From the NCBI RefSeq assembly GCF_036231355.1, contig NZ_CP109496.1:3596001-3660000 (forward strand): a DNA stretch of 64,000 bases, read 5' to 3'. This DNA comes from Streptomyces sp. NBC_01431 (GTDB taxonomy: Bacteria; Actinomycetota; Actinomycetes; Streptomycetales; Streptomycetaceae). Shown in pieces: positions 55,185 through 64,000 of this stretch (position 1 is its first letter; the number at the start of each line of letters is the position of its first letter). Under the pieces are notes generated by a model. That model searched no databases and had not been told where the DNA came from. It was given only the letters and a program-made list of their open reading frames with translations. The translations under genes were made by a program, and so were the position numbers.

Positions 55185-55311
55185 TCATCAACTGCGGAGC
55201 CGGTGTCCATCGACTACGGGCCGGTGTCCATCAACCGCAGGGCCGGTGTCCATCAACCGCGGGCCGGTGTCCATCGACTGCGGGCCGGTGCTCATCGACC
55301 GCGGGCCTGCC
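55185..55311. repeat. Six-unit 21-bp tandem repeat between DUF3180 gene and folE
   Basis: Units of 21 bases (one of 22) built on TCCATCAACCGCGGGCCGGTG, at 55185, 55206, 55227, 55249, 55270 and 55291. Purine/pyrimidine changes cluster at AACCGC/GACTGC. The second to fifth are nearly alike. No ORF with a sensible protein or ribosome site covers them. Rest of the 332-base gap: fol terminator at its start and repeat copy D at its end. Confidence 0.88.
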
Positions 55312-55315
55312 GTGG

Positions 55316-55338
55316 CTGGTCGCGCGGCCCTCAGGGCA
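55316..55338. repeat. Partial copy D of dispersed intergenic element
   Basis: CTGGTCGCGCGGCCCTCAGG keeps only the first half of the element. It lies directly after the tandem repeats and 24 bases before the folE stop. Confidence 0.5.
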
Positions 55339-55362
55339 CGGCACCCGCTGTCCGCGGAGCCC

Positions 55363-55968
55363 TCAGCGAGCCATGATCAGGCTCATCGCCTCGTTGCGGG
55401 TCGCCGGATCGCGCAGCTGGCCGCGCACCGCCGAGGTGATGGTCTTGGCCCCGGGCTTGCGGACCCCGCGCATGGTCATGCACATGTGCTCGCACTCGAT
55501 GACCACGATCACGCCGCGCGGCTCCAGGATCTCCATCAGCGCGTCCGCGATCTGCGTGGTCAGGCGCTCCTGCACCTGCGGCCTGCGGGCGAAGACGTCC
55601 ACCAGTCGGGCCAGCTTGGACAGACCCGTGATCTTGCCGTCCGTGGACGGGATGTAGCCGACGTGGGCCACCCCGACGAACGGCACGAGGTGGTGCTCGC
55701 AGGAACTCATGACCTCGATGTCCTTCACCAGGACCATCTCGTCGTGGCCCAGGTCGAACGTCGTCGTCAGCACGTCCTCGGGCTTCTGCCGCAGACCCGC
55801 GAATATCTCCCGGTAGGCCCGAGCCACCCGCGCCGGTGTCTCCCGGAGCCCTTCGCGGTCCGGGTCCTCGCCGACCGCGATGAGGAGCTCACGCACGGCG
55901 TTCTCGGCTCGCTTCTCGTCGAACTCGCCGATCTTGGCCTCGCCGTCCAGCGTCACCGGGTCGGTCAT
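55363..55968 (-). CDS. folE: GTP cyclohydrolase I FolE
   Basis: 201 residues. Zinc and active-site motifs [43 protein letters not shown] and [17 protein letters not shown] are complete. Makes dihydroneopterin triphosphate, the first folate step. It is on the opposite strand from folP-folB-folK, with repeats between. Separated from ftsH by a terminator, so it probably uses its own promoter. Confidence 0.96.
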   Translation of the reverse strand: MTDPVTLDGEAKIGEFDEKRAENAVRELLIAVGEDPDREGLRETPARVARAYREIFAGLRQKPEDVLTTTFDLGHDEMVLVKDIEVMSSCEHHLVPFVGVAHVGYIPSTDGKITGLSKLARLVDVFARRPQVQERLTTQIADALMEILEPRGVIVVIECEHMCMTMRGVRKPGAKTITSAVRGQLRDPATRNEAMSLIMAR

Positions 55969-56016
55969 CTGTGCCTCGTTCCTCAACTGTCTTCCATGGC
56001 GCGTGGCCGAAAAACA

Positions 56017-56053
56017 GCCGCGCCCCCACAGGCTAAAACCTGGGGGGCGCGGC
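56017..56053 (-). terminator. Terminator after ftsH
   Basis: Arms GCCGCGCCCCC (56017-56027) and GGGGGCGCGGC (56043-56053); the minus-strand transcript continues into TGTTTTT. Lies between ftsH and folE. Confidence 0.88.
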
Positions 56054-56085
56054 ATGCATTCCGGGGCCCGTGTGGACCCGCGGGC

Positions 56086-58110
<2,025 letters not shown>

Positions 58111-58315
58111 CCATACGGAGCGCGAGAACGCCCCGTCCCTCCTGCCCGTAGGTAAATGCTGCTGTGAGTATGACTAAGACTGTGTGTAAAGACTGTTCTT
58201 CGGACGGTACCCCAGCATTGTCACCCGTGGCCGCACGGTACGGCTGACAAAGGCCCCTTCCCCTGCTCCAACGGCGGGAGGGCCGCTGTGGTTCCCCGGA
58301 CGGGCCGGAGCTGTG

Positions 58316-58870
58316 TCAGCCGCCGTACACGTGCGGCGCGAGGGTCCCGACAATCGGGAGATTGCGGTACTTCTCGGCATAGTCGAGGCCGTAACCCACG
58401 ACGAATTCATTGGGGATGTCGAACCCGATCCACTTCACGTCGATCGCGACCTTTGCGGCATCCGGCTTACGGAGCAGCGTGCAGACCTCAAGCGAGGCGG
58501 GCTCGCGCGAACCGAGGTTGGAAAGCAGCCAGGACAGCGTCAGACCGGAGTCGATGATGTCCTCGACGATCAGGACGTGCTTGCCCTTGATGTCGGTGTC
58601 GAGGTCCTTGAGGATCCGGACGACGCCGGAGGACTGGGTGCCGGCACCGTATGAGGAGACGGCCATCCAGTCCATCGTGACCGGGGTGGCCAGCGCGCGG
58701 GCCAGATCCGCCATGACCATCACGGCGCCCTTGAGGACACCGACGATGAGCAGGTCCTTGCCCGCGTACTCCGCGTCGATCTTCCCGGCCAGCTCGGCCA
58801 GTTTCGCGTCGATCTCTTCCTTGGTGATGAGCACCGACTGAAGGTCGGTGCCCATGTCCTTCTCGTTCAC
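58316..58870 (-). CDS. hpt: Hypoxanthine phosphoribosyltransferase Hpt
   Basis: 184 residues. PRPP-binding loop [14 protein letters not shown] and [17 protein letters not shown] are complete. Purine salvage. GTG start 58870; ATG 58855 after GAAGGA is an alternative. Follows tilS by 59 bases. The tilS-hpt-ftsH order is conserved in many bacteria. Confidence 0.94.
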   Translation of the reverse strand: MNEKDMGTDLQSVLITKEEIDAKLAELAGKIDAEYAGKDLLIVGVLKGAVMVMADLARALATPVTMDWMAVSSYGAGTQSSGVVRILKDLDTDIKGKHVLIVEDIIDSGLTLSWLLSNLGSREPASLEVCTLLRKPDAAKVAIDVKWIGFDIPNEFVVGYGLDYAEKYRNLPIVGTLAPHVYGG

Positions 58871-58929
58871 CCGGGCCGCTTTCTTGGGGGTTTCGTTGTC
58901 CGTGCGGGAGCCGAGTTACGTGCGTGAGC

Positions 58930-59970
58930 TCAGCTCTGCCGAATGACCAGTCTGCCACCCTGCCGACGCGCGACGACGCGGCCGGGGAGATTGATGGCCC
59001 GCTGGCCGCGCCAGCTGGTGATCAGTTTGTCGACCTCCTCGACATGGCGGGCGAAGAGCGAACCGGCGGGGGAGCCCGCGTCGATGGCCGCCCGGCGCAC
59101 GATGCGGCGGCGCACGGCGGGCGGTAGCGCGAACAGCCTGGCGCAGTCGAGGAGCCCGGCGTCGTCCCGTACGGCCGGGTCCGCCTGGACGGCCCAGGCG
59201 TCCAGGGCGTCGGCGTCGTCGCGGGAGAGCTGGGCGGTGCGGGCCAGCGCCTCGACGACGCCCTTGCCGAGCGCCTTCTCCAGAGCGGGCAGGCCCTCCT
59301 GGCGCAGCCGGGAGCGGGTGTAGGCGGGGTCGGCGTTGTGCGGATCGTCCCAGACGGGCAGCGACTGGACCATGCAGGCCTTGCGGGCGGTCTGCCGGTC
59401 GATCTCCAGGAACGGGCGCCGGTAGCGGCCCCGGGTTCCGGAGACGGCGGCCATACCGGAGAGCGAGCGGGTGCCGGAGCCGCGGGCGAGGCCGAGCAGG
59501 ACCGTCTCGGCCTGGTCGTCGCGGGTGTGGCCGAGCAGGATGGCGGCGGCGCCGTGGCGCTCGGCCGCGGCGTCCAGAGCGGCGTAGCGGGCGTCCCGGG
59601 CGGCGGCCTCGGGTCCGCCCTCGCGGCCTACGCGAACGGCGATGGCCTCGGCCGGGTCGAGCCCAAGGCCTGACATGCGGGAGACGACTTCGGCGGCCCG
59701 CAGGTCGGAGCCGTGCTGGAGGCCGTGATCGATGGTGATGCCGCCGGCGCGCAGCGAGAGCTTGCGGGATTCGAAGGCGAGGGCGGAGGCGAGCGCCATG
59801 GAGTCGGCACCGCCCGAGCAGGCCACGAGCACGAGCGGCTCGGGGGCGGTACGGGTGCCGGCCCCGGCGGCCCCGGCGGCCTCGGTGTCGCGGGAGTGTT
59901 CGTTCAGTACGTCGTGGAGTACGCGGCGAACCGCCAGGCGTATCGCTGCGACCGCAGGATGGGGACCCAT
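58930..59970 (-). CDS. tilS: tRNA(Ile)-lysidine synthetase TilS
   Basis: 346 residues. PP-loop SGGADS 52-57 and [19 protein letters not shown]. Adds lysine to C34 of the AUA-reading tRNA. The C-terminal domain is reduced, as in other actinobacteria. The 220 bases upstream (59971-60191) hold no gene, only purine-rich runs. Confidence 0.94.
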   Translation of the reverse strand: MGPHPAVAAIRLAVRRVLHDVLNEHSRDTEAAGAAGAGTRTAPEPLVLVACSGGADSMALASALAFESRKLSLRAGGITIDHGLQHGSDLRAAEVVSRMSGLGLDPAEAIAVRVGREGGPEAAARDARYAALDAAAERHGAAAILLGHTRDDQAETVLLGLARGSGTRSLSGMAAVSGTRGRYRRPFLEIDRQTARKACMVQSLPVWDDPHNADPAYTRSRLRQEGLPALEKALGKGVVEALARTAQLSRDDADALDAWAVQADPAVRDDAGLLDCARLFALPPAVRRRIVRRAAIDAGSPAGSLFARHVEEVDKLITSWRGQRAINLPGRVVARRQGGRLVIRQS

Positions 59971-60191
59971 GTCCGGTGCCCTTCGGTGAAGTTGGGGGTG
60001 CCTCTGGCGCGGAGAGGAAGCGGGGGGGAGATCAGAGGGATCAGAGGGAGCAGGAGAGCCGTTCAGTCACACAGAGTGCGTAGATGGTGACAGAACAGAG
60101 CCGTTACCCGAGCATTGCACGCCTACCCATGCCCGACGGTCCCTCGGATGGGTGATTCCCGCGTTGACACCTTCCACCGGCGGCTTTCGCG

Positions 60192-61331
60192 TCAGGAGTC
60201 CGCCTTGCGGTGGACCCGCGCGACCCAGTCCGCCGGCTTGGCGATCTCGGCCTTGGTCGGAAGCGTGTTCGGGGACGTCCACACCCGGTTGAAACCGTCC
60301 ATGCCCACCTCCTCCACCACGGCCCGCACGAAACGCTCGCCGTCACGGTACTGGCGCAGCTTGGCGTCCAGGCCGAGCAGCTTGCGCAGGGCCAGGTCGA
60401 GCCGGGAGGCACCCTTGGCCCGGCGCTCCTTGAACTTCTCGCGGATCTCCGCCACCGACGGCACGACCTGCGGTCCGACCCCGTCCATCACGTAGTCCGC
60501 GTGTCCTTCGAGCAGCGACATCACGGCGGTGAGCCGGCCCAGGATCTCGCGCTGGGCCGGGGTCTGCACCAGCTCGACCAGGGAGCGGCCGTCCTCGCCC
60601 TCCTCACCCTCGGGCCGTCCGCCGCTCAGCGACTGGGCGGCCTCGCGCAGCCGCTCCAGGATCGTCATCGGGTCGACCTCGGTCTGGTCCAGGAATGACT
60701 GGATCTCGCCCTCCAGGTGGTCGCGCAGCCAGGGCACGGCCGTGAACTGGGTGCGGTGGGTCTCCTCGTGGAGACAGACCCAGAGCCTGAAGTCGTGCGG
60801 GTCCACGTCGAGTTCGCGCTCGACGTGCACGATGTTGGGCGCGACGAGCAGCAGCCGGCCCCCGCCGCCCGGCGCCGCCGGGAGCTCCCGGCTCGCGGGC
60901 GCGAAGGTCTCGTACTGACCGAGGACCCGGGAGGACAGGAAGCTGAGCAGCATGCCGAGTTCGACACCGGTGACCTTGCCGCCGACCGCGCCGAGCACGG
61001 CCCCGCCGGGCATGTTCCCGCGGCGGTCCTGCATCTTGTCGAGCAGCGGGCGCAGCACCTCGCGGAAGCCCGCGACGTTGGCCCGCACCCATCCGGCCCT
61101 GTCGACGACCAGGACCGGCGTGTCCTCGGGTTCGACACCCTCCGGGATCATCCGGGTGAACGCCCGCACGTGTTCCTCGGCGGCCTTGGCGTGCCGGCGC
61201 AGCTCGGCGACGACGGCGCGTGCCTCGTCGCGGCTCACGTCGGGGCCCGGCCGCACCAGTCGGGTCGCGGTCACGACCGCGAGGTTCCAGTCGACCATCC
61301 CAGAGGTACCTGCACCGCCGATGCCAGTCAT
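60192..61331 (-). CDS. Zinc-dependent metalloprotease (DUF2342 family)
   Basis: 379 residues. H188-E-E-T-H192 in VCLHEETHRTQF is the zinc site; EGHADYVMDGVG about 90 residues later gives the third ligand region. Often annotated as F420-biosynthesis-associated, without proof. No signal peptide, so cytoplasmic. It begins 49 bases after dacB, same strand, so probably one transcript. Confidence 0.88.
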   Translation of the reverse strand: MTGIGGAGTSGMVDWNLAVVTATRLVRPGPDVSRDEARAVVAELRRHAKAAEEHVRAFTRMIPEGVEPEDTPVLVVDRAGWVRANVAGFREVLRPLLDKMQDRRGNMPGGAVLGAVGGKVTGVELGMLLSFLSSRVLGQYETFAPASRELPAAPGGGGRLLLVAPNIVHVERELDVDPHDFRLWVCLHEETHRTQFTAVPWLRDHLEGEIQSFLDQTEVDPMTILERLREAAQSLSGGRPEGEEGEDGRSLVELVQTPAQREILGRLTAVMSLLEGHADYVMDGVGPQVVPSVAEIREKFKERRAKGASRLDLALRKLLGLDAKLRQYRDGERFVRAVVEEVGMDGFNRVWTSPNTLPTKAEIAKPADWVARVHRKADS

Positions 61332-61380
61332 GCGTCAACCGTACGTTGTCGACCCGGTGAGGGGACCCGGTTGGCGGCGC

Positions 61381-62796
61381 TCAGTGCGCGATGAGTCGGG
61401 TGGCCAGTTTGTCGAGGGCCTTCTGGGTGGGGAGCGGGTCGGCTCCCGGGGTGCCCGCCGTCAGGAAGGCGAACGCGAGGAGGTGCCCGCTCGCGTCCAC
61501 GACCGTCCCGGCCAGCGTGTTGACCCCGGCGCCGCCCAGGGTCCCGGTCTTCGCGCGGACCAGGCCGGTCGCCGCGGAGTCGGTGCCGTAGCGCGCGCTG
61601 AGGGTGCCGGTGAACCCGGCGACGGGCAGGCCCGTGAGGATCGGCCGCAGCATGGGGCGGGCCGGGTCGGCGGCGCGGGCGAGCAGCTGGGTGAGCAGCC
61701 CCGCGGTGACCTTGTCGGTGCGGTTGAGCCCGCTACCGTCGGCGAACTCGGCTCCGCCCAGCGGGAGTTGGAGCTTGGCGAGCTGGGCGGGCACGGCCTC
61801 GGCGCCGCCGTCGAAGCTCGCGGGTCTCCCGGTGGCGATCGCGGTCTGGCGGTTCAGGGCCTCCGCGATGTCGTTGTCGCTGTTGGTCAGCATCCGCTCG
61901 ACGATCGCGGGCAGCGGCGCGGACAGGGTGCTCGCGACCGGCTTGGCGCCGGACGGCGCGGCCGCGGCCACGGGAGCGCTCGCCCGCACTCCGCGCGCTT
62001 GCAGCAGCTCGGCGAAGGCGCGGGCGGTGTCGCCCGCCGGGTCGGCGGTGCGCGCGGCGGGCCCACTGTCGGTCCCGGTGTCCAGGCGCCCTTCGTCGGT
62101 CATCAGGGCGACGACCGGAGCGAGGTTCTCGTTCGGCCCGATCGGATGCACCGCCGGTCCGGTGAACAGCGAGGTGTCGTAGGCCAGTTGTACGTGGTCC
62201 ACCGAGTGGGCCCGCAGGGCGCGGGCGGTGTCGTCGGCGAGGGCCGCCAGGCGCGCCCGGTCCAGGGTGGGGTCGCCGCCGCCGACGAGGGTGACGGCGG
62301 AGCCGTCGGCCGGAGCCACCACGGTGGTGGCGAAGCGGTGGTCGGGGGCGAGCGCGGTGAGGACCGCCGCCGCCGTCGCGATCTTGACGGTGGAGGCCGG
62401 GGTCATGGCCGCGTCCGCGCGGGCCCCGTACAGCGCGTTGCCGGTCGCGGTGTCGACCACCGAGGCGGCCGGCTGCGCGCCGAGTGCCGGGTCGGTAAGC
62501 AGCGGGGCGAGCGCGGCGGGCAGCCCGGCCGGGACGGGGGCGCCGGCCGGGGTGCCGAGTGCGGCGAGCACGGTGGGCGCGCTCGGCGCCGGAGCCGGAG
62601 TCGGAGCCTGAGCGTCCGGATCCATCGGGCGCTGGTGATGTGCGCCACCCCCGGCGCCCCGCGCTGCGGCCCGGTCGCGCTCGGCCGTACGCTGGCCTGA
62701 GTCCCACGGTCCGGCCACGGACACCGTCCCGGCGGCGACCGCCAGGCCGACCGCCGCCGCACCCGCCGTGAGCTGCCATGTCTTGGGTCCCGGCAC
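61381..62796 (-). CDS. dacB: D-alanyl-D-alanine carboxypeptidase/endopeptidase (PBP4 type)
   Basis: 471 residues from GTG 62796 (AAAGGGG before it); GTG 62841 would add 15. N-terminal signal anchor, Pro/Ala linker, then the S13 peptidase with S135-x2-K138 (PASTVKIA), SDN in TNSDNDIAEAL and KTG in RAKTGTLGG. Trims peptidoglycan stem peptides outside the membrane. Divergent from ppa. Confidence 0.9.
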   Translation of the reverse strand: MPGPKTWQLTAGAAAVGLAVAAGTVSVAGPWDSGQRTAERDRAAARGAGGGAHHQRPMDPDAQAPTPAPAPSAPTVLAALGTPAGAPVPAGLPAALAPLLTDPALGAQPAASVVDTATGNALYGARADAAMTPASTVKIATAAAVLTALAPDHRFATTVVAPADGSAVTLVGGGDPTLDRARLAALADDTARALRAHSVDHVQLAYDTSLFTGPAVHPIGPNENLAPVVALMTDEGRLDTGTDSGPAARTADPAGDTARAFAELLQARGVRASAPVAAAAPSGAKPVASTLSAPLPAIVERMLTNSDNDIAEALNRQTAIATGRPASFDGGAEAVPAQLAKLQLPLGGAEFADGSGLNRTDKVTAGLLTQLLARAADPARPMLRPILTGLPVAGFTGTLSARYGTDSAATGLVRAKTGTLGGAGVNTLAGTVVDASGHLLAFAFLTAGTPGADPLPTQKALDKLATRLIAH

Positions 62797-62930
62797 CGAG
62801 GACCAGCCCCTTTCGCGATCACACACCTGCGTGAGGGACACTTAATCACCAGAACTGCGTCCAGCCGCGAACACGGCGCCCGGCGCAGCACCCGTCCGAT
62901 GCATGTGCTGATCATGGAGGAGAGCCACCC

Positions 62931-63425
62931 GTGGAGTTCGACGTCACCATCGAGATCCCGAAGGGATCGCGGAACAAGTACGAGGTCGACCACGAGACCG
63001 GCCGGATCCGCCTGGACCGTCGACTCTTCACCTCGACCAGCTACCCGGCCGACTACGGCTTCGTCGAGAACACCCTGGGCGAGGACGGCGACCCGCTGGA
63101 CGCCCTGGTCCTGCTGGACGAGCCGACCTTCCCCGGCTGCGTCATCAAGTGCCGTGCCATCGGCATGTTCCGCATGACCGACGAGGCCGGCGGCGACGAC
63201 AAGCTGCTGTGCGTCCCCGCCTCGGACCCGCGCGTCGAGCACCTGCGCGACATCCACCACGTCTCCGAGTTCGACCGCCTGGAGATCCAGCACTTCTTCG
63301 AGGTCTACAAGGACCTGGAGCCCGGCAAGTCCGTCGAGGGCGCCAACTGGGTCGGCCGCGTCGAGGCCGAGGCCGAGGTCGAGGCCTCCTACAAGCGCCT
63401 TGAGGCGCAGGGCGGCGCGCACTGA
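62931..63425 (+). CDS. ppa: Inorganic pyrophosphatase
   Basis: 164 residues, GTG start after GGAGGAG. Active-site motifs [31 protein letters not shown] and the paired aspartates are complete. Family I soluble enzyme. Strong terminator follows. Confidence 0.96.
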   Translation: MEFDVTIEIPKGSRNKYEVDHETGRIRLDRRLFTSTSYPADYGFVENTLGEDGDPLDALVLLDEPTFPGCVIKCRAIGMFRMTDEAGGDDKLLCVPASDPRVEHLRDIHHVSEFDRLEIQHFFEVYKDLEPGKSVEGANWVGRVEAEAEVEASYKRLEAQGGAH

Positions 63426-63438
63426 CGCGCGATCTTCC

Positions 63439-63487
63439 GTACGACGACGGGCGGTGCACCTTCGAGGTGCGCCGCCCGTTGTCGTAC
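63439..63487 (+). terminator. Terminator after ppa
   Basis: 22-base arms (63439-63460 and 63466-63487), GTACGACGACGGGCGGTGCA type, two mismatches, loop TTCGA. Confidence 0.9.
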
Positions 63488-63551
63488 CAGCCGATGAACG
63501 CCCACATACTGGGCACACGCATCGAAGCGGCCGGAGGGAGGCGTGGGACAC

Positions 63552-64000
63552 GTGGTGGCTGAGCAGCAGGAGTGGACCGAGGACCGCAAGCCGCAGTCCG
63601 ACGAGGCGCGCAGCGCGTTCGCACCCCCCGAGGGCGTGGAGCAGCCGCAGCCGCCCGAGGAGGACTCACCGACCTCCGAGTTCGCGCTGCCCGCCGGAGT
63701 CGCCACCCCGGCCGCCGAGCCGGTCGCCGACCAGGCCGCCTCCGCGTTCGCGACGCCGAGCACCTACACCGCGCGCGACGTGCCCTCCGCCCTGATCACC
63801 ACGGCGGGCCTGCCGCTGGTGCGGCTGTCCAAGGACGCGCCCTGGCAGGACCGGATGCGCACCATGCTGCGGATGCCGGTCGGCGAGCGGCCGGTGCCCG
63901 AGCCGGTGCAGAAGCACGACGACACCGGCCCCGCCGTGCCCCGTGTGCTCGACCTGACGCTGCGTATCGGCGAGCTGCTGCTCGCGGGCGGCGAGGGCGC
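63552..64000 (+). CDS. Threonine/serine exporter (ThrE-like), N-terminal part
   Basis: Open to the right edge. A Pro/Glu/Gln-rich N-terminus of about 120 residues leads to VLDLTLRIGELLLAGGEGA, the start of the ThrE (DUF1212) domain. GTG 63552 lies ten bases after GGGAGG; GTG 63543 is too close to it. Membrane part is outside the window. Confidence 0.8.
   Translation, partial: MVAEQQEWTEDRKPQSDEARSAFAPPEGVEQPQPPEEDSPTSEFALPAGVATPAAEPVADQAASAFATPSTYTARDVPSALITTAGLPLVRLSKDAPWQDRMRTMLRMPVGERPVPEPVQKHDDTGPAVPRVLDLTLRIGELLLAGGEG

Noticed and set aside
55185..55311. CRISPR array
   Set aside because: Units are contiguous 21-mers without spacers and there are no cas genes.
55160..55657. A 165-codon open frame translating the 21-bp repeats
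   Set aside because: It continues antisense into folE and has no ribosome site; the repeat is better read as noncoding.

Overview
The window is a high-GC actinobacterial chromosome segment that reads as Streptomyces. The evidence is GC-rich third positions, many GTG starts, GTGA and ATGA overlaps, and gene blocks recognisable from Streptomyces coelicolor: sigE-cseA-cseB-cseC, clpC with lsr2, panC-nadB-nadC-coaX, an mprF-like gene, and fol-ftsH-hpt-tilS-dacB-ppa. It looks like a core-chromosome arm-proximal or central region, with no tRNA, rRNA, insertion sequence, prophage or CRISPR array seen.

Layout. 1-7038: the end of disA, a Gly/Ser-rich membrane-anchored protein, a PAP2 phosphatase, mutY, and the cell-envelope stress system sigE-cseABC. 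7118-12399: ltrA-like gene, an AraC/VOC pair, a DHA2 efflux pump with divergent TetR regulator, and an M23 peptidase. 12708-20187: the accessory-looking part, with two large NACHT-LRR proteins sharing one core but carrying different N-termini (a helical domain in one, a trypsin-like protease in the other), a trypco2 partner gene, and an antisense zinc-finger FBP gene. 20286-26346: clpC, lsr2, an acetyltransferase, a BlaI-type repressor and small hypotheticals. 26512-31955: a tightly overlapping cofactor operon (DUF2520-panC-nadB-nadC-coaX) for pantothenate/CoA and NAD.

32087-41369: threonine-aldolase-like enzyme, ArsR-type regulator with two operator copies, quinone oxidoreductase under an orphan operator, a histidine kinase/response regulator pair, a MidA/NDUFAF7-type methyltransferase next to nuoD2, and a stand-alone type III polyketide synthase. 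41590-49484: coiled-coil hypothetical, an osmoprotectant (glycine betaine/choline) ABC transporter split into two divergent units, an envelope esterase and an MprF-like lysyltransferase-domain protein. 49772-55030: MFS pump with divergent MarR repressor, then folP-NTF2-folB-folK-DUF3180. 55363-62796 on the minus strand: dacB, metalloprotease, tilS, hpt, ftsH, folE. 62931-64000: ppa and the start of a ThrE-type exporter gene.

Most striking: the paired NACHT proteins with swapped effector-type N-termini; a 38-codon ORF before cseC whose first residues copy the cseC start and which overlaps cseC by ATGA; tandem direct repeats upstream of sigE; several near-perfect operator dyads placed on readable promoters; a six-unit 21-bp tandem repeat near folE; and a dispersed intergenic element with a CTGGTCGCGC core. 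All functional calls come from reading the sequence and from remembered family knowledge; no searches were run.
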